A DNA stretch of 64,000 bases from Acidimicrobiia bacterium (GCA_023264995.1 JAHFUR010000011.1:1-64000); one strand, 5' to 3'; shown: positions 1 through 9,359, counted from the stretch's first letter. Notes: a model not told the origin generated them from the letters alone. A program made the numbers and translations.

Positions 1-112
1 ACATGAGCTTGTGGAGAGCCGGATGCGGTGGAAGTCGCACGTCCGGTTCGGAGGACGGGCCGAGGAGACGGACCGGCTGAAAGGCCAGCACCGCGCCTCG
101 GTCCGATCCGAC
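1..112 (+). mobile_element. 3' end of a group II intron (domains V and VI)
   Basis: Positions 16-49 fold into a canonical group II domain V: the outer stem 16-23 pairs fully with 42-49 (GAGCCGGA with TCCGGTTC), the inner stem TGCGGT/GTCGCA is closed by a GGAA (GNRA) tetraloop, and the catalytic triad AGC is at 17-19. Domain VI follows: 56-65 pairs with 96-105, including one G-U pair. The intron must end a few bases later, between about 107 and 112; both an AT (106-107) and an AC (111-112) end are possible. The reverse transcriptase and the rest of the ribozyme lie left of the window. Translating 11-112 gives a spurious peptide beginning MESRMRWKSH, which is ribozyme RNA rather than protein. 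Confidence 0.85.
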
Positions 113-295
113 CATACCTGCGTTGCACTGCTCATCGCCAAGGGTGCGCAGCAGTACGAGGTCATGGAGCACCTCGGCCACACCAACATCCAGACGACGA
201 TCAACACCTACGGGCACCTGTTCCCGAACGTCCGCGAGCGCATCCGCGTGGCCCTCGAAGACACCTGGGACGAGGGTCACCGTTCTGCTGGCTGA
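113..295 (+). pseudogene. tyrosine recombinase (phage-type integrase), C-terminal exon
   Basis: The 60 residues read HTCVALLIAKGAQ, then EHLGHTNIQTTINTYGHLFP, then a short tail and stop. This is the C-terminal half of the catalytic domain of integrases: the His of the RHT motif, the LGH motif and the nucleophilic Tyr in NTYGH. The upstream part of the gene, including catalytic Arg I, lies beyond the intron and outside the window, so the gene is interrupted exactly inside its most conserved segment. It may still be expressed if the intron splices; otherwise it is a pseudogene. tRNA-Val, a usual integration target, lies 90 bases downstream. Confidence 0.75.
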
Positions 296-357
296 ATGTT
301 CCCGCGGCCTGTACGCGGCCTGGGCCTCCGGGCGGCCTACCGGCCACAACCCGGAAA

Positions 358-382
358 GTGCCCCTGACCTGCGGTTTTGAGG
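358..382. repeat. partial copy of the GTGCCCCTGACCTGCG repeat
   Basis: Bases 358-373 are identical to the left arm of the elements at 18085 and 23250, and a TTGAGG follows as in those copies, but the right arm of the inverted repeat is missing. It lies directly downstream of tRNA-Val(GAC) read on the minus strand, as the 23250 copy does for tRNA-Cys, so it looks like half of a tRNA terminator hairpin. Confidence 0.55.
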
Positions 383-383
383 G

Positions 384-456
384 TGGGCCGTAAGGGATTT
401 GAACCCCTGACCCCCTGCGCGTCATGCAGGTGCTCTGCCAACTGAGCTAACGGCCC
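384..456 (-). tRNA. tRNA-Val(GAC)
   Basis: The minus strand gives a complete cloverleaf: acceptor GGGCCGT/ACGGCCC, D arm with AGCTCAGTTGGCAGAGC, anticodon stem CCTGC/GCAGG with loop ATGACGC (anticodon GAC), T arm GGTTCAAATCC, discriminator A. CCA is not encoded. It lies beside an integrase remnant and may be or have been an attachment site. Confidence 0.93.
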
Positions 457-468
457 TCGGCCAGGACA

Positions 469-3468
469 CTACCGCGAGTCGGCAGGGCCAACGTCGACCG
501 GGGCGAAGCCCTGGCGCAGGGTGTTCTCGCTCACGGCCCGGGGCTCGACGAACTGGAGGAGGTAGTCGGGGCCGCCGGCCTTGGACCCGACGCCCGACAG
601 ACCGAAGCCGCCGAACGGCTGGCGGCCGACGACGGCGCCCGTGATGGAGCGGTTGATGTAGACGTTGCCGGCCCGCAGTTCCGCCGTCGCCTGGCGGATG
701 TGCGCCGGCGACCGGGAGACCAGCCCGGCAGTCAGGGCGTAGTCGGTGTCGTTGGCGAGGGCGAGGGCCTCGTCGAAGGACGCGGCCCGGAAGACGCTCA
801 GCACCGGCCCGAAGATCTCCTCGGTTGCCAGCCGGCCGCCGGGGCGGACGCCGGCGACGATCGTCGGCCCGACGAAGTAGCCGCTGGCGGGCAGGTCGTC
901 CATCGCCAGCACCACCTCGCCCTCTGTCGGCGCCAGCTCGACATACGACCGCACCCGGGCGTGGGCCTCGGCGTCGATGAGTGGCCCGACGTCGACGGTC
1001 ATGTCACGGGGGTGGCCGACGCGCAGGAGCCGGGTGGCGCCGACCAGACGGTAGACCAGGTCCTCGTACACCTCGTCGAGCACGATCAGGCGGGAGCACG
1101 CCGAGCACTTCTGGCCGGCGTACCCGAAGGCAGATCCGACGGCGATCGGGATGGCCTGGTCGAGGTCGGCGTCGGCATCGACGATCAGGGCGTTCTTGCC
1201 CCCCATCTCGGCGATCACCCGCTTCACGTGACGCTGGCCGGCCCGGGCCCTGCCCGCCGCCTCGACGATCCCGAGGCCGACGGGCTTCGACCCGGTAAAG
1301 GCCACGAAGGAGACGTCGGGGTGCTCGACGAGGTAGGCGCCGACCTCCTCGCCCAGCCCGGGAAGGAAGCCGAGGACGCCCGCTGGCAGCCCGCTGGCGA
1401 CGAGCGCGTCCACCAGCCGGGCAGCCACCGCCGGCGTCTGCTCGGCCGGCTTGAACAGCACCGCGTTACCGGTGACCAGGGCGGCGGCCACCATCCCGGT
1501 CGAGATGGCGAGGGGGAAGTTCCACGGGGCGATGACCACGCCGATCCCTCGTGCGTGGTAGCTGAGCCGGTTGCGCTCGCCGGGAGGTGACTGCACAACC
1601 CCGCCGGCATCGAGACGGATGGCCTCCCGCCCGTAGTACTCGCAGAAGTCGATGGCCTCGCACACGTCGGCGTCGGCGTCCCGCCAGGGCTTCCCGGCCT
1701 CGAACACCTCGAGGGCGGCGAGCTCGTGGCGCCGGCGGCGCATCCAGTCTGCGGCTCCGAACAGGACGGCGGCCCGTTCGACGACCGGCGCCCGGCGCCA
1801 TGCCGGCCACGCCTTCCGGGCCGCATCAAGCGCCTCGTCGGCCTCGGCCGGGCCGCACCGGGCCGACCGGGCCACGACGGTCGACGGGTCGGCCGGGTCG
1901 CAGGACTCGATGGCGCCGGCAGTCGTCACGGCCCGGCCGCCGATGTGGGCGGGCACCGTGATCGCCGCGGCACCGCGGGCGCCGAACCCGTTGACGGCGG
2001 CGGCCATCCCGGCGCGGGCCGATCCCCTGCGCCACTCCCCTGCCGGCTCGGGGTCGTACCTGCCGGGGCCGGCGGGGTTGGTGGGCACCCGGTGGGCGGC
2101 CGGAGCAGGGCCGGGGAGCACGTCGACCGCCGGCGGGGCCAGGAGGGCATCGAGGTCTTGGCCCTCGACGAACCGCCGGCGCACGAAGCTCTCATTGGCC
2201 GTGTTCTCGAGGAGCCGGCGGACCAGGTAGGCCATGCCCGGCACCAGCTCCCCCACCGGGCAGTAGACCCGGAGCCGTAGTCCGACCTTGCGGACGGCGG
2301 AGTGGAGGGGCTCGGCCATCCCGTAGAGGAGCTGGATCTCGTAGCCATTGTCGGGGATCCCAACGGACCGGGCGTACTCGACCGCGTAGGCCAGGGAACG
2401 CAGGTTGTGGGTACCGAAGGCGGCGCGCACGGTGCCGTGGTTGTCGTGGAGCAGGCGGGCGCACCGTTCGTAGTTGGCGTCGGTCTGGACCTTGTCAGCG
2501 AAGACGGGAACGGCCCACCCCTCCGCCTCGGACTGGACCGTCTCGGTGTCCCAGTACGCCCCCTTCACCAGGCGGACGGTGACCGGGCGGGTGCGCCCCG
2601 CGGCCCAGGCGATGAGGTCGGCCAAGTCGTCGCGGGCGTCCCTGAGGTAGGCCTGGACCACGATGCCGGCATCCAGCCCGGCCAGCTCCGGCTCGTCGAG
2701 GAGATCGCGGAACAGCTGCAGGGTGAGATCCTTGACCTCGTAGTGCTCGGCGTCGAAGTGGACGTAGGCGCCGGCGGCCATGGCCTGGGCCAGCAGGGGC
2801 CGGAGCCGGGCCTTGGCGCCGGCCAGCCCGTCGGCCCGGGTCAGGGGCCCGTAGCGGGTGGCCAGGGCGGTCGGCTTGACGCTGACGTTGACCCGGGGCA
2901 GCGGTCCCAGGTCGTCGGCCTCGAGCAACGGGTCGGCGGACCACGCCGGCGCCGCCGTCACCAGGGTGCGCAGGAGGTCGCCGACCCGGGCCGCGTAGCG
3001 GTCGGCGTCGGCTTCGGTGAGGGTCTTCTCCCCCAACAGGTCGACGGTCGACGCCCGGCCTTTGGCCCACAGCCGGCCCAGGCCGGGGACCGCCTCGGCC
3101 GGGCTCTGGCCGACGATGAACTGCTCGGCCACCCGGGAGATGCCCCGGCGGGCCAAGCCGGCCGCCGCCGCCTTGCCCATCGGCACGTGATCGGCCAGGT
3201 CGAGGCCCAGGTCGAGGAGCCGGGGGACGTCGGCGCCGCCGTGGAGGTACTCGTCGAGGTGGCGGACGACGTCGTCGTCGTCCGTCGTCGCCGGGAACAC
3301 GTCGACGAACCGGAAGAGCTGGGTCTTGAACGAGGGGTGCGACATGGCCCACTCGAGCATCCGTTCGCTCCACCACGATGACGACACGATGCCGGTGCGC
3401 TCCTCGCCGCCCAGCTCGGCCAGGCGCCGGGCGAGTGCGGCCGCGGCCGTGTCGATCGTCGTTGCCAT
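469..3468 (-). CDS. putA: bifunctional proline dehydrogenase / 1-pyrroline-5-carboxylate dehydrogenase
   Basis: PutA-type enzyme oxidising proline to glutamate in two steps, passing electrons from FAD to the quinone pool and then to NAD. The N-terminal half carries the proline dehydrogenase barrel ([20 protein letters not shown], and the substrate motif [12 protein letters not shown]). The C-terminal half is an aldehyde dehydrogenase with the general-base motif AEMGGKNA, catalytic Cys in [12 protein letters not shown] and [11 protein letters not shown]. About 1000 residues, normal for a PutA without the DNA-binding domain. The frame is open to an ATG at 3531, but the ATG at 3468 has an AGGGG just upstream and gives the family-like N-terminus [19 protein letters not shown], so I prefer it. 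Confidence 0.93.
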   Translation of the reverse strand: MATTIDTAAAALARRLAELGGEERTGIVSSSWWSERMLEWAMSHPSFKTQLFRFVDVFPATTDDDDVVRHLDEYLHGGADVPRLLDLGLDLADHVPMGKAAAAGLARRGISRVAEQFIVGQSPAEAVPGLGRLWAKGRASTVDLLGEKTLTEADADRYAARVGDLLRTLVTAAPAWSADPLLEADDLGPLPRVNVSVKPTALATRYGPLTRADGLAGAKARLRPLLAQAMAAGAYVHFDAEHYEVKDLTLQLFRDLLDEPELAGLDAGIVVQAYLRDARDDLADLIAWAAGRTRPVTVRLVKGAYWDTETVQSEAEGWAVPVFADKVQTDANYERCARLLHDNHGTVRAAFGTHNLRSLAYAVEYARSVGIPDNGYEIQLLYGMAEPLHSAVRKVGLRLRVYCPVGELVPGMAYLVRRLLENTANESFVRRRFVEGQDLDALLAPPAVDVLPGPAPAAHRVPTNPAGPGRYDPEPAGEWRRGSARAGMAAAVNGFGARGAAAITVPAHIGGRAVTTAGAIESCDPADPSTVVARSARCGPAEADEALDAARKAWPAWRRAPVVERAAVLFGAADWMRRRRHELAALEVFEAGKPWRDADADVCEAIDFCEYYGREAIRLDAGGVVQSPPGERNRLSYHARGIGVVIAPWNFPLAISTGMVAAALVTGNAVLFKPAEQTPAVAARLVDALVASGLPAGVLGFLPGLGEEVGAYLVEHPDVSFVAFTGSKPVGLGIVEAAGRARAGQRHVKRVIAEMGGKNALIVDADADLDQAIPIAVGSAFGYAGQKCSACSRLIVLDEVYEDLVYRLVGATRLLRVGHPRDMTVDVGPLIDAEAHARVRSYVELAPTEGEVVLAMDDLPASGYFVGPTIVAGVRPGGRLATEEIFGPVLSVFRAASFDEALALANDTDYALTAGLVSRSPAHIRQATAELRAGNVYINRSITGAVVGRQPFGGFGLSGVGSKAGGPDYLLQFVEPRAVSENTLRQGFAPVDVGPADSR

Positions 3469-3722
3469 CACCCCTGACGTTACGGCGGTCCCCGACTGAG
3501 TGACTCGCGCATCTATTTGGGTCATGGACATAGATGTGATCGTCGACTACCGTCCGTTGCGCACCGTTTGCCCACCATCCCAGGCCACCGATCCGGGGGG
3601 ATCCCATCCACGCCTGCCGACGTGCTCCCGCGCGCGCACTGCATCTGGTCGCCCTATCGGCGACCGTCCTGGCCGCCTCCGCCCATGGTGGGGCCTGGGC
3701 CGCCGACGCCGGCGCCACGGCT

Positions 3723-4661
3723 GTGGAGCCGGGCTGGGCCCTGCCCAGCGTGCGCATTGAGGCGCTGGGGCCGGCGGGGATCACCTTGGCCGGGAACGGG
3801 ACCTACCGGGGGACGGTCGAGGTGCGGCGCAACGGCGGCGCCGTCGCCGTCGTCAACCATCTCGCCCTCGAGGACTACGTGCGGGGCATCGACGAGGTGC
3901 CGCCCTCATGGCCGGCCGCCGCCCTCCAGGCCCAGGCCATCGCGGCGCGGACCTACGCCGCCAATACGGCGCTGAGCGGTGACGCCCGGTGGCAGGCCGT
4001 CGGCGCCGACATCTGCGCCACCTCAACGTGCCAGGTCTACCGCGGCCTCGACGCCGAGGCCCGGGCCGAGGGGCTCGGCTGGCTGCCGGCGGTCGAGGCC
4101 ACGGCCGGCCGGGCCCTCCTCGCCGGGGGGCGCCCCATCCGGGCCAGCTACTCCTCCACCGCGAACGGCCCGCTGGCCATGAGCCAGAACGGCGCATTGG
4201 CCATGGCCAACGAGGGTCGCACCGCCGGCGACATCCTCCAGACCTACTACGGCGTGCGCCCGACGCTGGCTCCCGACCGCCTGCCGGCTGGGATCCGGGT
4301 GGCCCTGGCCACCAGCGCGGCCAGTGCCAGGATCTCCTCCGCCGGCGGCCTCCTCCGCATCGTGGACGCCGCCGGCGTCGAGCTGGCCCGGTCGGCGGGC
4401 GAGTGGCGGTTCGTGGCCGGCGGCCGAGGAATCCAGGTCTTCCCACCGGCGTCTTGGACCAGTGCCTCCACCGCCGCGCCGGCGCCCCTCCCTGCGGTCC
4501 CCCCCGTCCCAGACCAGCCCCAACCCGGCCCGGTGCTGGCTGTCACCCCGCCCCGCCGGGCACCGGTGTGGCCCGCAGTCGGCGTCGGGCTGGCCGCGCT
4601 GGTCGGGGCGGGAGCGGCCTCCGTGGCCGTCTGCCGCCGGCGCCGAGCTGTCGCGGGTTAG
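3723..4661 (+). CDS. SpoIID/LytB-domain protein, secreted
   Basis: The core matches the SpoIID domain of sporulation and cell-wall lytic transglycosylases: HLALEDYVRGIDEVPPSWP, then LQAQAIAARTYA, then a paired-Cys segment and AVEATAGRALL. The C-terminus is Pro-rich with a single membrane segment (VWPAVGVGLAALVGAGAAS) and a basic tail, so it is probably membrane anchored with the domain outside. The first usual start is the GTG at 3723, but the same frame upstream (about 3615-3720) reads like a signal peptide (ARALHLVALSATVLAASA) with no ATG, GTG or TTG in frame; see findings. It ends tail to tail with the HAD gene, overlapping by 4 bases. Confidence 0.72.
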   Translation: MEPGWALPSVRIEALGPAGITLAGNGTYRGTVEVRRNGGAVAVVNHLALEDYVRGIDEVPPSWPAAALQAQAIAARTYAANTALSGDARWQAVGADICATSTCQVYRGLDAEARAEGLGWLPAVEATAGRALLAGGRPIRASYSSTANGPLAMSQNGALAMANEGRTAGDILQTYYGVRPTLAPDRLPAGIRVALATSAASARISSAGGLLRIVDAAGVELARSAGEWRFVAGGRGIQVFPPASWTSASTAAPAPLPAVPPVPDQPQPGPVLAVTPPRRAPVWPAVGVGLAALVGAGAASVAVCRRRRAVAG

Positions 4662-5845
4662 GGCCCGACCGGGGGTGGCGGGCGGTCACAAGGCGGGCGA
4701 GGACGGCGCCGGCCAGGGACGATCCTGGCCAGGCCCCCGGCGATGCCGGCGACGTTGTGGGCCGCCACGCGGTGGAGCGCGTAACGGGCCCGGTGCTCGG
4801 GCTGGTTGCTGGCCAGCGGCGAGTAGCGGTCGATGTGGGCCGACACCTTGTTGCCCTTCCCCACGGTGATGTGCAGGCTGTGGGTGGGCGAAACCTCCCG
4901 CAGGGAGACCCGGCCCAGGTGGAAGATGGCGCCCAGGCGGGTGTCGCGCCGGAACCGGCCGCTCCCCTCCAACTCGCGCAGCAGGGCGTCGGGGTCGTCC
5001 GTCGTGAAGTGGTGGGCCGCGCCCCGTCGGGCCGGCGGGCGATCAGGCTCGACGGGCGACTCCAGCCCGAGCTCGGCCAGGCGGTGGGGCACGGGTGCGG
5101 CGCCGGGCGCGGTCGGCCGCCGGGTGGCGGGGCGGACGTCGTGCACCCGCCATCCCCTCCGCTCGGCCACCCTGCGGAGCTGGCGGTCGGGGTTGACGAC
5201 CTCGGCGTTCCCGACCAGCTCCAAGAGGGGCAAGTCGTTGATCGAGTCCGAGTAGGCCACCGACGCGGACAGGTCGATGCCGGTGCGGGTGGCATGGGCT
5301 TCGACCGCGCCGGCCTTGGCCTCGCCCTGGAGGACGGTGCCGGTGAGGCGGCCGCTGTAGCGCTCCTCGTCATCGACCTCGGCGGTCGTTCCCAGCCCCC
5401 CGGTCATGCCCAGGCCCTGGGCCACGATCTCGGCCAGCTCCGCCGGCGCCGCGGTGGCCACGAACGTCAGGGCGCCGGCGGCCCGGTGGGCGTCGATGAG
5501 CTCGGCCAGGTCGGGGTACACCTGCGGCATGATGCGCTCGTCGGCGATCTCACGGGCCAACGCCCGCAGCTCCGGCCGGTGCCGGCCGGCCACGAAGGAC
5601 AGAGCGGCCTCCTGCGAGGTCCGCACCTGCGGCCGACCAGCGGGGCCGGTACGAGACACCAGCCGCTTCCAGGCGAAGCCGGCCAGGTCGGCCCGGCCAT
5701 AGAAGTGACGGGACTGCAGGCCCTTGGCCAGCAGGTACAGGCTCGACCCGGGGATCAGGGTGTCGAGCCCGAAGAAGGCGGCGCGGTAGGGAGTGGGTTG
5801 GGGTGGAGGCGGTCCGGGTTCGGGCGCGCCGAAGGCGGCAGGCAT
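4658..5845 (-). CDS. HAD-IB-like phosphatase-fold protein, probably lacking the nucleophile
   Basis: HAD-superfamily fold of the HAD-IB/SerB-like type over the first ~230 residues: motif II region FVATAAPAELAE, and motif III/IV AYSDSINDLPLLELVGNAEVVNPD typical of the family, with a helical cap. Motif I, normally FFDLDxTL, reads FFGLDTLIPGSS: the nucleophilic Asp is Gly and one residue is missing. The last ~110 residues form a separate domain I cannot name. Start ATG follows GAAAGGA. It could be an inactive binding protein or carry a local sequence error; no substrate can be assigned. Confidence 0.7.
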   Translation of the reverse strand: MPAAFGAPEPGPPPPQPTPYRAAFFGLDTLIPGSSLYLLAKGLQSRHFYGRADLAGFAWKRLVSRTGPAGRPQVRTSQEAALSFVAGRHRPELRALAREIADERIMPQVYPDLAELIDAHRAAGALTFVATAAPAELAEIVAQGLGMTGGLGTTAEVDDEERYSGRLTGTVLQGEAKAGAVEAHATRTGIDLSASVAYSDSINDLPLLELVGNAEVVNPDRQLRRVAERRGWRVHDVRPATRRPTAPGAAPVPHRLAELGLESPVEPDRPPARRGAAHHFTTDDPDALLRELEGSGRFRRDTRLGAIFHLGRVSLREVSPTHSLHITVGKGNKVSAHIDRYSPLASNQPEHRARYALHRVAAHNVAGIAGGLARIVPGRRRPRPPCDRPPPPVGP

Positions 5846-5999
5846 ACGGGAGGGTCCTTTCGGAAAGGTGCGAGGTGGCGTGGCCCGCGCCTCCCTCGGT
5901 ACGGGGAGTGGCGGCTGGACCGTTGTCAGTGGCTCTACGTCGACCTTAGCAGCGCTCGTCCCAGTTCGTGATCCATTTCACAAGCTCGCCCGCCAGTGT

Positions 6000-6899
6000 T
6001 CAAGCGCCGTTCACGTCAACCAGCGCGTAGGTCGGCGGGCGCCCCTCGGCCTCGGCGCCGCAGCTCAGCGGCCGGGCGTCGGCCGCGGCGGCGATCGCCA
6101 CCCGGACCACCCAGGACCGCCGGCCCGGCCCCGAGAAGCGGACCTCCACCAGTCCCCCGGCGGTGCGGGCGACCGCGTCGACCACGAGGTCGTCGATGCC
6201 GGACAACGCCTCGCGCTCACGGAGGAAGTGCTCGGCCGCCTGGGCCGCGAACGGCTCGCCGGCCCGGCCGCGGTAGTGGTCCAGGCTGACCTCGCCTCGC
6301 TCGTAGGCGGCGACGACCCGGACCGCGTCGGCCGGCAGCAGGCGCCCGTAGTAGAGCCCGTGGGGCAGGCACACCAGGTTGCCGGCAAAGCGGTCGCCGC
6401 CGAAGTGCGACGACTCCCACACCGCGCCGTCGCCCCGGGCCTGCAGCGCCCGGGCCACAGGGCGGCCGAGGTTGGCACAGCACGGGTCGTGGCGGCCGTT
6501 CGTGCAGACCAGGTAGAGCGGCGCCTCGCGCCGAGATCCGAAGCCGACGGGCTCGCCGCCGCGTAGCGGGGAGAAGTCGACGTCGAGAAGCTCGGCCACG
6601 TCGGCGAGCACCCGCTCCTCGACCCAGCGCCGGCGCCGGCCGGAATGGACGACAAAGCACTGCCGGGACCCATCGGCCGGACGGACTGGCCGGCGGACCA
6701 ACAGCACCCGGAACCGGTGCCGGCGGGCGGCAGCCGCCAGTCCCTGGGCCACGTGGGCCGGCAACCCGCTGTCGGTCAGCGCCGCCGGCCCCCAGGCGCC
6801 GGGGTGCTCGACCAGGACCCAGTTCCGCACCACCGACGCCGTGGCCCGGAGCGGCTCCCCGCACGCCAGGGACACGGCAGAGCACGTCGGTTCAGCCAC
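6000..6899 (-). CDS. sucrase/ferredoxin-like family protein
   Basis: 299 aa protein of the sucrase/ferredoxin-like family (thioredoxin-like ferredoxin fold). It shows VCTNGRHDPCCANLGRP near the centre and SSHFGGDRFAGNLVCLPHGLYYGRL, the conserved signature of these proteins, in which the Cys residues are thought to bind a 2Fe-2S cluster. The start is a GTG at 6899 overlapping the last 8 bases of the cupin gene, so the two are translationally coupled. The frame is open far upstream, but that part is the shadow of the cupin gene. Physiological role unknown; a redox partner of the upstream cupin dioxygenase is an inference from the overlap. Confidence 0.8.
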   Translation of the reverse strand: MAEPTCSAVSLACGEPLRATASVVRNWVLVEHPGAWGPAALTDSGLPAHVAQGLAAAARRHRFRVLLVRRPVRPADGSRQCFVVHSGRRRRWVEERVLADVAELLDVDFSPLRGGEPVGFGSRREAPLYLVCTNGRHDPCCANLGRPVARALQARGDGAVWESSHFGGDRFAGNLVCLPHGLYYGRLLPADAVRVVAAYERGEVSLDHYRGRAGEPFAAQAAEHFLREREALSGIDDLVVDAVARTAGGLVEVRFSGPGRRSWVVRVAIAAAADARPLSCGAEAEGRPPTYALVDVNGA

Positions 6900-8088
6900 C
6901 CGGCTCCACGACCTCCAGCACGCCCTCGACCACCAGCCGGCGGCCCAGGACCAGGCGGCTCGGCTCGTCCAGCAGGTCGCCAAGGTCGCCCAGCCGCAGC
7001 TCCTGGGCGCCGTTGATGCGCCGGAGGGCCGGAGCCAGCGCCGCCGGCATGTCGAGCTCCCGCCCGCCGCCCAGGACGGCGGTGAGCCTGCTCCCCCCAG
7101 CCACCAGGTGGCACACGGCGCCCTCACGCCGGCGCAGGACCGTGGCGTCATCGAGCCGCTCGGCCAACGCCTGCTGGCGGAGCTGGCCGGACAGGACCGG
7201 TGCCCGCCCGGCGAAGAAGCGCCGGGCGGCGACGGCGGCCACCTCGGCTGCGTCGACGCCGGCGAGCCACGCCCGGAGCCGGCCCAGAGCCTCGTCGACC
7301 CCACCGGCAAGGGCCACCGGGTCCCCGGTCCACCCGGCGGGGAGCGATCGGCGCAGCTCGGGTTCGCCGGCCATGCCGGCCACCACGTCGCGCAGCACGT
7401 CGTGCCACGTCGTGGTGACCACCCCGATGGTGAGGTGCGCCGACATGGCCTCCTGGGCCCGGGCCGAGTGCAGGAAGCCCCGCGGGACGTACAGGCAGTC
7501 GCCGGCCTGCAGCTCCACCGACAGGAGCACGGGGCCGGCGTCGGCGGCGTCGCCCTTCCAGGGCTGGGACGGCAACGGGTCGACGAGCACCGGCGCGTGG
7601 ACCGACCACGCTTTGGTGCCGGCCAGCTGGAGCACGAACACGTCGTGGGTGTCGTAGTGGACGCCGAGGCCGCGGGCGCCGGCCGGCGTGACGTACCCGT
7701 TGGCCTGGACGCTGTGCGAGAGCTCCAGCTCCAGGGCCCGGCAGAAACGCGTGAGGGGCGGGTGCGAGCGCTGGAGCCCCTGGAGGACGATCGTGGCGCC
7801 GGCCCGGACTTCTTCGAAGATCCGGGCCGCATCAGCGAGGCCGGCGACCGGCTGGCTCCCGACCGTGGCCGTGCGTGTGTACCGGGCGGGGTCGAGAGGC
7901 GCGCCGTCCCGAACCAGGCGGAAGGTCGGCAGCCGGGGCGACGAGGTGACGAACTGGTCGACGTCGGCGAGGGAGAACAGGTCGGCGAAGGCTCCCGGGT
8001 CAGCCCCGGGTGCGTAGAACGGTCGGCTGCTCCAGTACTGGTCGAGGAAGCCGGCGGCATCGCCGACGCACCGGGCGAGCCCGGTCAC
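6892..8088 (-). CDS. cupin (JmjC-like) domain protein, probable Fe(II)/2-oxoglutarate oxygenase
   Basis: 398 aa. The cupin-4/JmjC fold of the ribosomal oxygenase group is visible: GLGVHYDTHDVFVLQLAGTK carries the HxD metal ligands, and the distal ligand is in GDCLYVPRGFLHSA. The C-terminal half (winged-helix-like in ROXA proteins) is less clear. Starts at an ATG shortly after the acidic 73-aa gene and is overlapped at its end by the sucrase/ferredoxin-like gene. By family it would hydroxylate a protein or small substrate; which one cannot be told. Confidence 0.82.
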   Translation of the reverse strand: MTGLARCVGDAAGFLDQYWSSRPFYAPGADPGAFADLFSLADVDQFVTSSPRLPTFRLVRDGAPLDPARYTRTATVGSQPVAGLADAARIFEEVRAGATIVLQGLQRSHPPLTRFCRALELELSHSVQANGYVTPAGARGLGVHYDTHDVFVLQLAGTKAWSVHAPVLVDPLPSQPWKGDAADAGPVLLSVELQAGDCLYVPRGFLHSARAQEAMSAHLTIGVVTTTWHDVLRDVVAGMAGEPELRRSLPAGWTGDPVALAGGVDEALGRLRAWLAGVDAAEVAAVAARRFFAGRAPVLSGQLRQQALAERLDDATVLRRREGAVCHLVAGGSRLTAVLGGGRELDMPAALAPALRRINGAQELRLGDLGDLLDEPSRLVLGRRLVVEGVLEVVEPGG

Positions 8089-8124
8089 CCGGTGCCCGCC
8101 GGCCGTGAGAGGCCCAGGGTCGGG

Positions 8125-8346
8125 CTAGGCGTCGGTGCCGTCGACGTCGGCGGCGTCGTCGGAGTCCCCGCCGTCGGCGTCGGTGCCGTCAGAGTCCGAG
8201 CCGCTGTCGGCGTCGGTGCCGTCGGCATCGGACGCGTCGTCGGAGTCGGTCTCGGTCGTGTCGTCGGTGTCAGCCGTCATGCGGGCGCCGGTGGCGCGCC
8301 GGGTGACGATGTCCTCGTCGGTCAGGCCTGTCAGGAGATCGGTCAT
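8125..8346 (-). CDS. small highly acidic Asp-rich protein
   Basis: 73 codons. The first 22 residues (MTDLLTGLTDEDIVTRRATG) look like a normal protein start; the rest is almost all Asp, Ala, Gly, Ser and Thr in short DAD/DSD/DGTDA units. It lies just before the cupin gene on the same strand. Such tails can bind divalent cations or result from expansion of a GAC/GGC repeat. No family recognised and no clear ribosome binding site, so it is plausible rather than certain. Confidence 0.5.
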   Translation of the reverse strand: MTDLLTGLTDEDIVTRRATGARMTADTDDTTETDSDDASDADGTDADSGSDSDGTDADGGDSDDAADVDGTDA

Positions 8347-8375
8347 GGCCGCACTCTACGCGGCGCGGCCCGGGC

Positions 8376-9359
8376 TCAGGGAAGGAGCGGCAGGCCGCCG
8401 AGGACGAAGACGCTGCCCAGGATGGCGGTGTTGGACGCCGTCGGCGTGGACGTGCTCGCCGCCGGGGCCGACGGCCCCGTGGCCCCGGAGAGCCCGGTCA
8501 GGCCCAGGGGCCCGGTGAGCGACGAGCTGGTGGCCGACCCGGTCCGGCCAAAGTTGTGCGACGAGGAGCCGGCGGTGGTGAACCCGGAGGCGCCCGATGT
8601 GGCCACCGGGTTGGCCGACAGGAACGAGGCGCCGCCCGTGGCACCACCGGCCGACGATGACCCGACGCTGGAGCCGCCGACGGCGGCGGCCAGGCCGCTG
8701 GGCGAGAGCAGGGCGATCAGGCTGGGACCGCCGCCGGCCGAGAACGGCAGGGCCAGGCCGCCGGGGCCACCCTGCCCGCCGATCGAGACGGCCAGGATCC
8801 CGTTGGACGCGAGCCCCGTGTTGCCGGAGAGGGCGGCGGCATTGGACGCCGCGCCGCTGTTGGCCGACGAGTCGGCACCGCCGGCCGCGAAGGCCGCGCC
8901 CGTGGGGCCGGAATGACCGGTGCTGCCGCTGACGACCTCGCCGCCGACGGCGGTGGCCGAGCCGAGGATGGCCGAGTTGGTGGCCGTGGGCGACGAGGTG
9001 GCCCCGCCCGTGGCGCCGGTGCCACCGGAGCTGCCCGACTGGGCCGCGGGCTGGGCCGCGGCGGTGGAGCTGGCCGCGCCGGTGTCGCCGGTGTTCGTGC
9101 TGCCGGACTGGGCGTTGGACGCACCCGAGGAGCCCGATGTGGCCGTCGGGTTGATGGTGACGGTGGAGGCCCCGCCGGCGCCGCCGTTGGCCGTCCCCGT
9201 GGAGACGCCGCTGCCCCCCGAGCCACCGACGACCTGGGCGCCGGCCGGGTGCACCGCGCCGACAAGGGCGGCGGCGGCCATGGCGAACGCGAACGCGACC
9301 TCTGAGCGGCGCCTGGCGGTCGCCGACTGGGCCGGCAGGGCAGAACTTCTCGTTGCCAT
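8376..9359 (-). CDS. secreted Ser/Gly/Ala-rich low-complexity protein
   Basis: 327 aa starting at the ATG at 9359. A clear signal peptide (RRRSEVAFAFAMAAAALVGAVHPAGAQ) is followed by a mature chain composed almost entirely of Gly, Ser, Ala, Thr, Asn and Val, with no Cys. A loose unit recurs: NPTATSGSSG, SPTATNSAILGSATAVGG and TPTASNTAILGSVFVLGG, the last followed by the C-terminal hydrophobic GGLPLLP. Composition resembles surface or sheath-like proteins; no catalytic domain is visible. Upstream, 9360-9489 holds the divergent start region with the aldo/keto reductase gene. Confidence 0.75.
   Translation of the reverse strand: MATRSSALPAQSATARRRSEVAFAFAMAAAALVGAVHPAGAQVVGGSGGSGVSTGTANGGAGGASTVTINPTATSGSSGASNAQSGSTNTGDTGAASSTAAAQPAAQSGSSGGTGATGGATSSPTATNSAILGSATAVGGEVVSGSTGHSGPTGAAFAAGGADSSANSGAASNAAALSGNTGLASNGILAVSIGGQGGPGGLALPFSAGGGPSLIALLSPSGLAAAVGGSSVGSSSAGGATGGASFLSANPVATSGASGFTTAGSSSHNFGRTGSATSSSLTGPLGLTGLSGATGPSAPAASTSTPTASNTAILGSVFVLGGLPLLP

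Noticed and set aside
11-112. Peptide MESRMRWKSH... fused to the integrase end
   Set aside because: It is the translation of group II intron domains V and VI, not a protein N-terminus.
700-3381. Long plus-strand frames opposite putA
   Set aside because: Antisense shadows of a strongly conserved GC-rich gene; Arg/Gly/Pro-rich with no domain.
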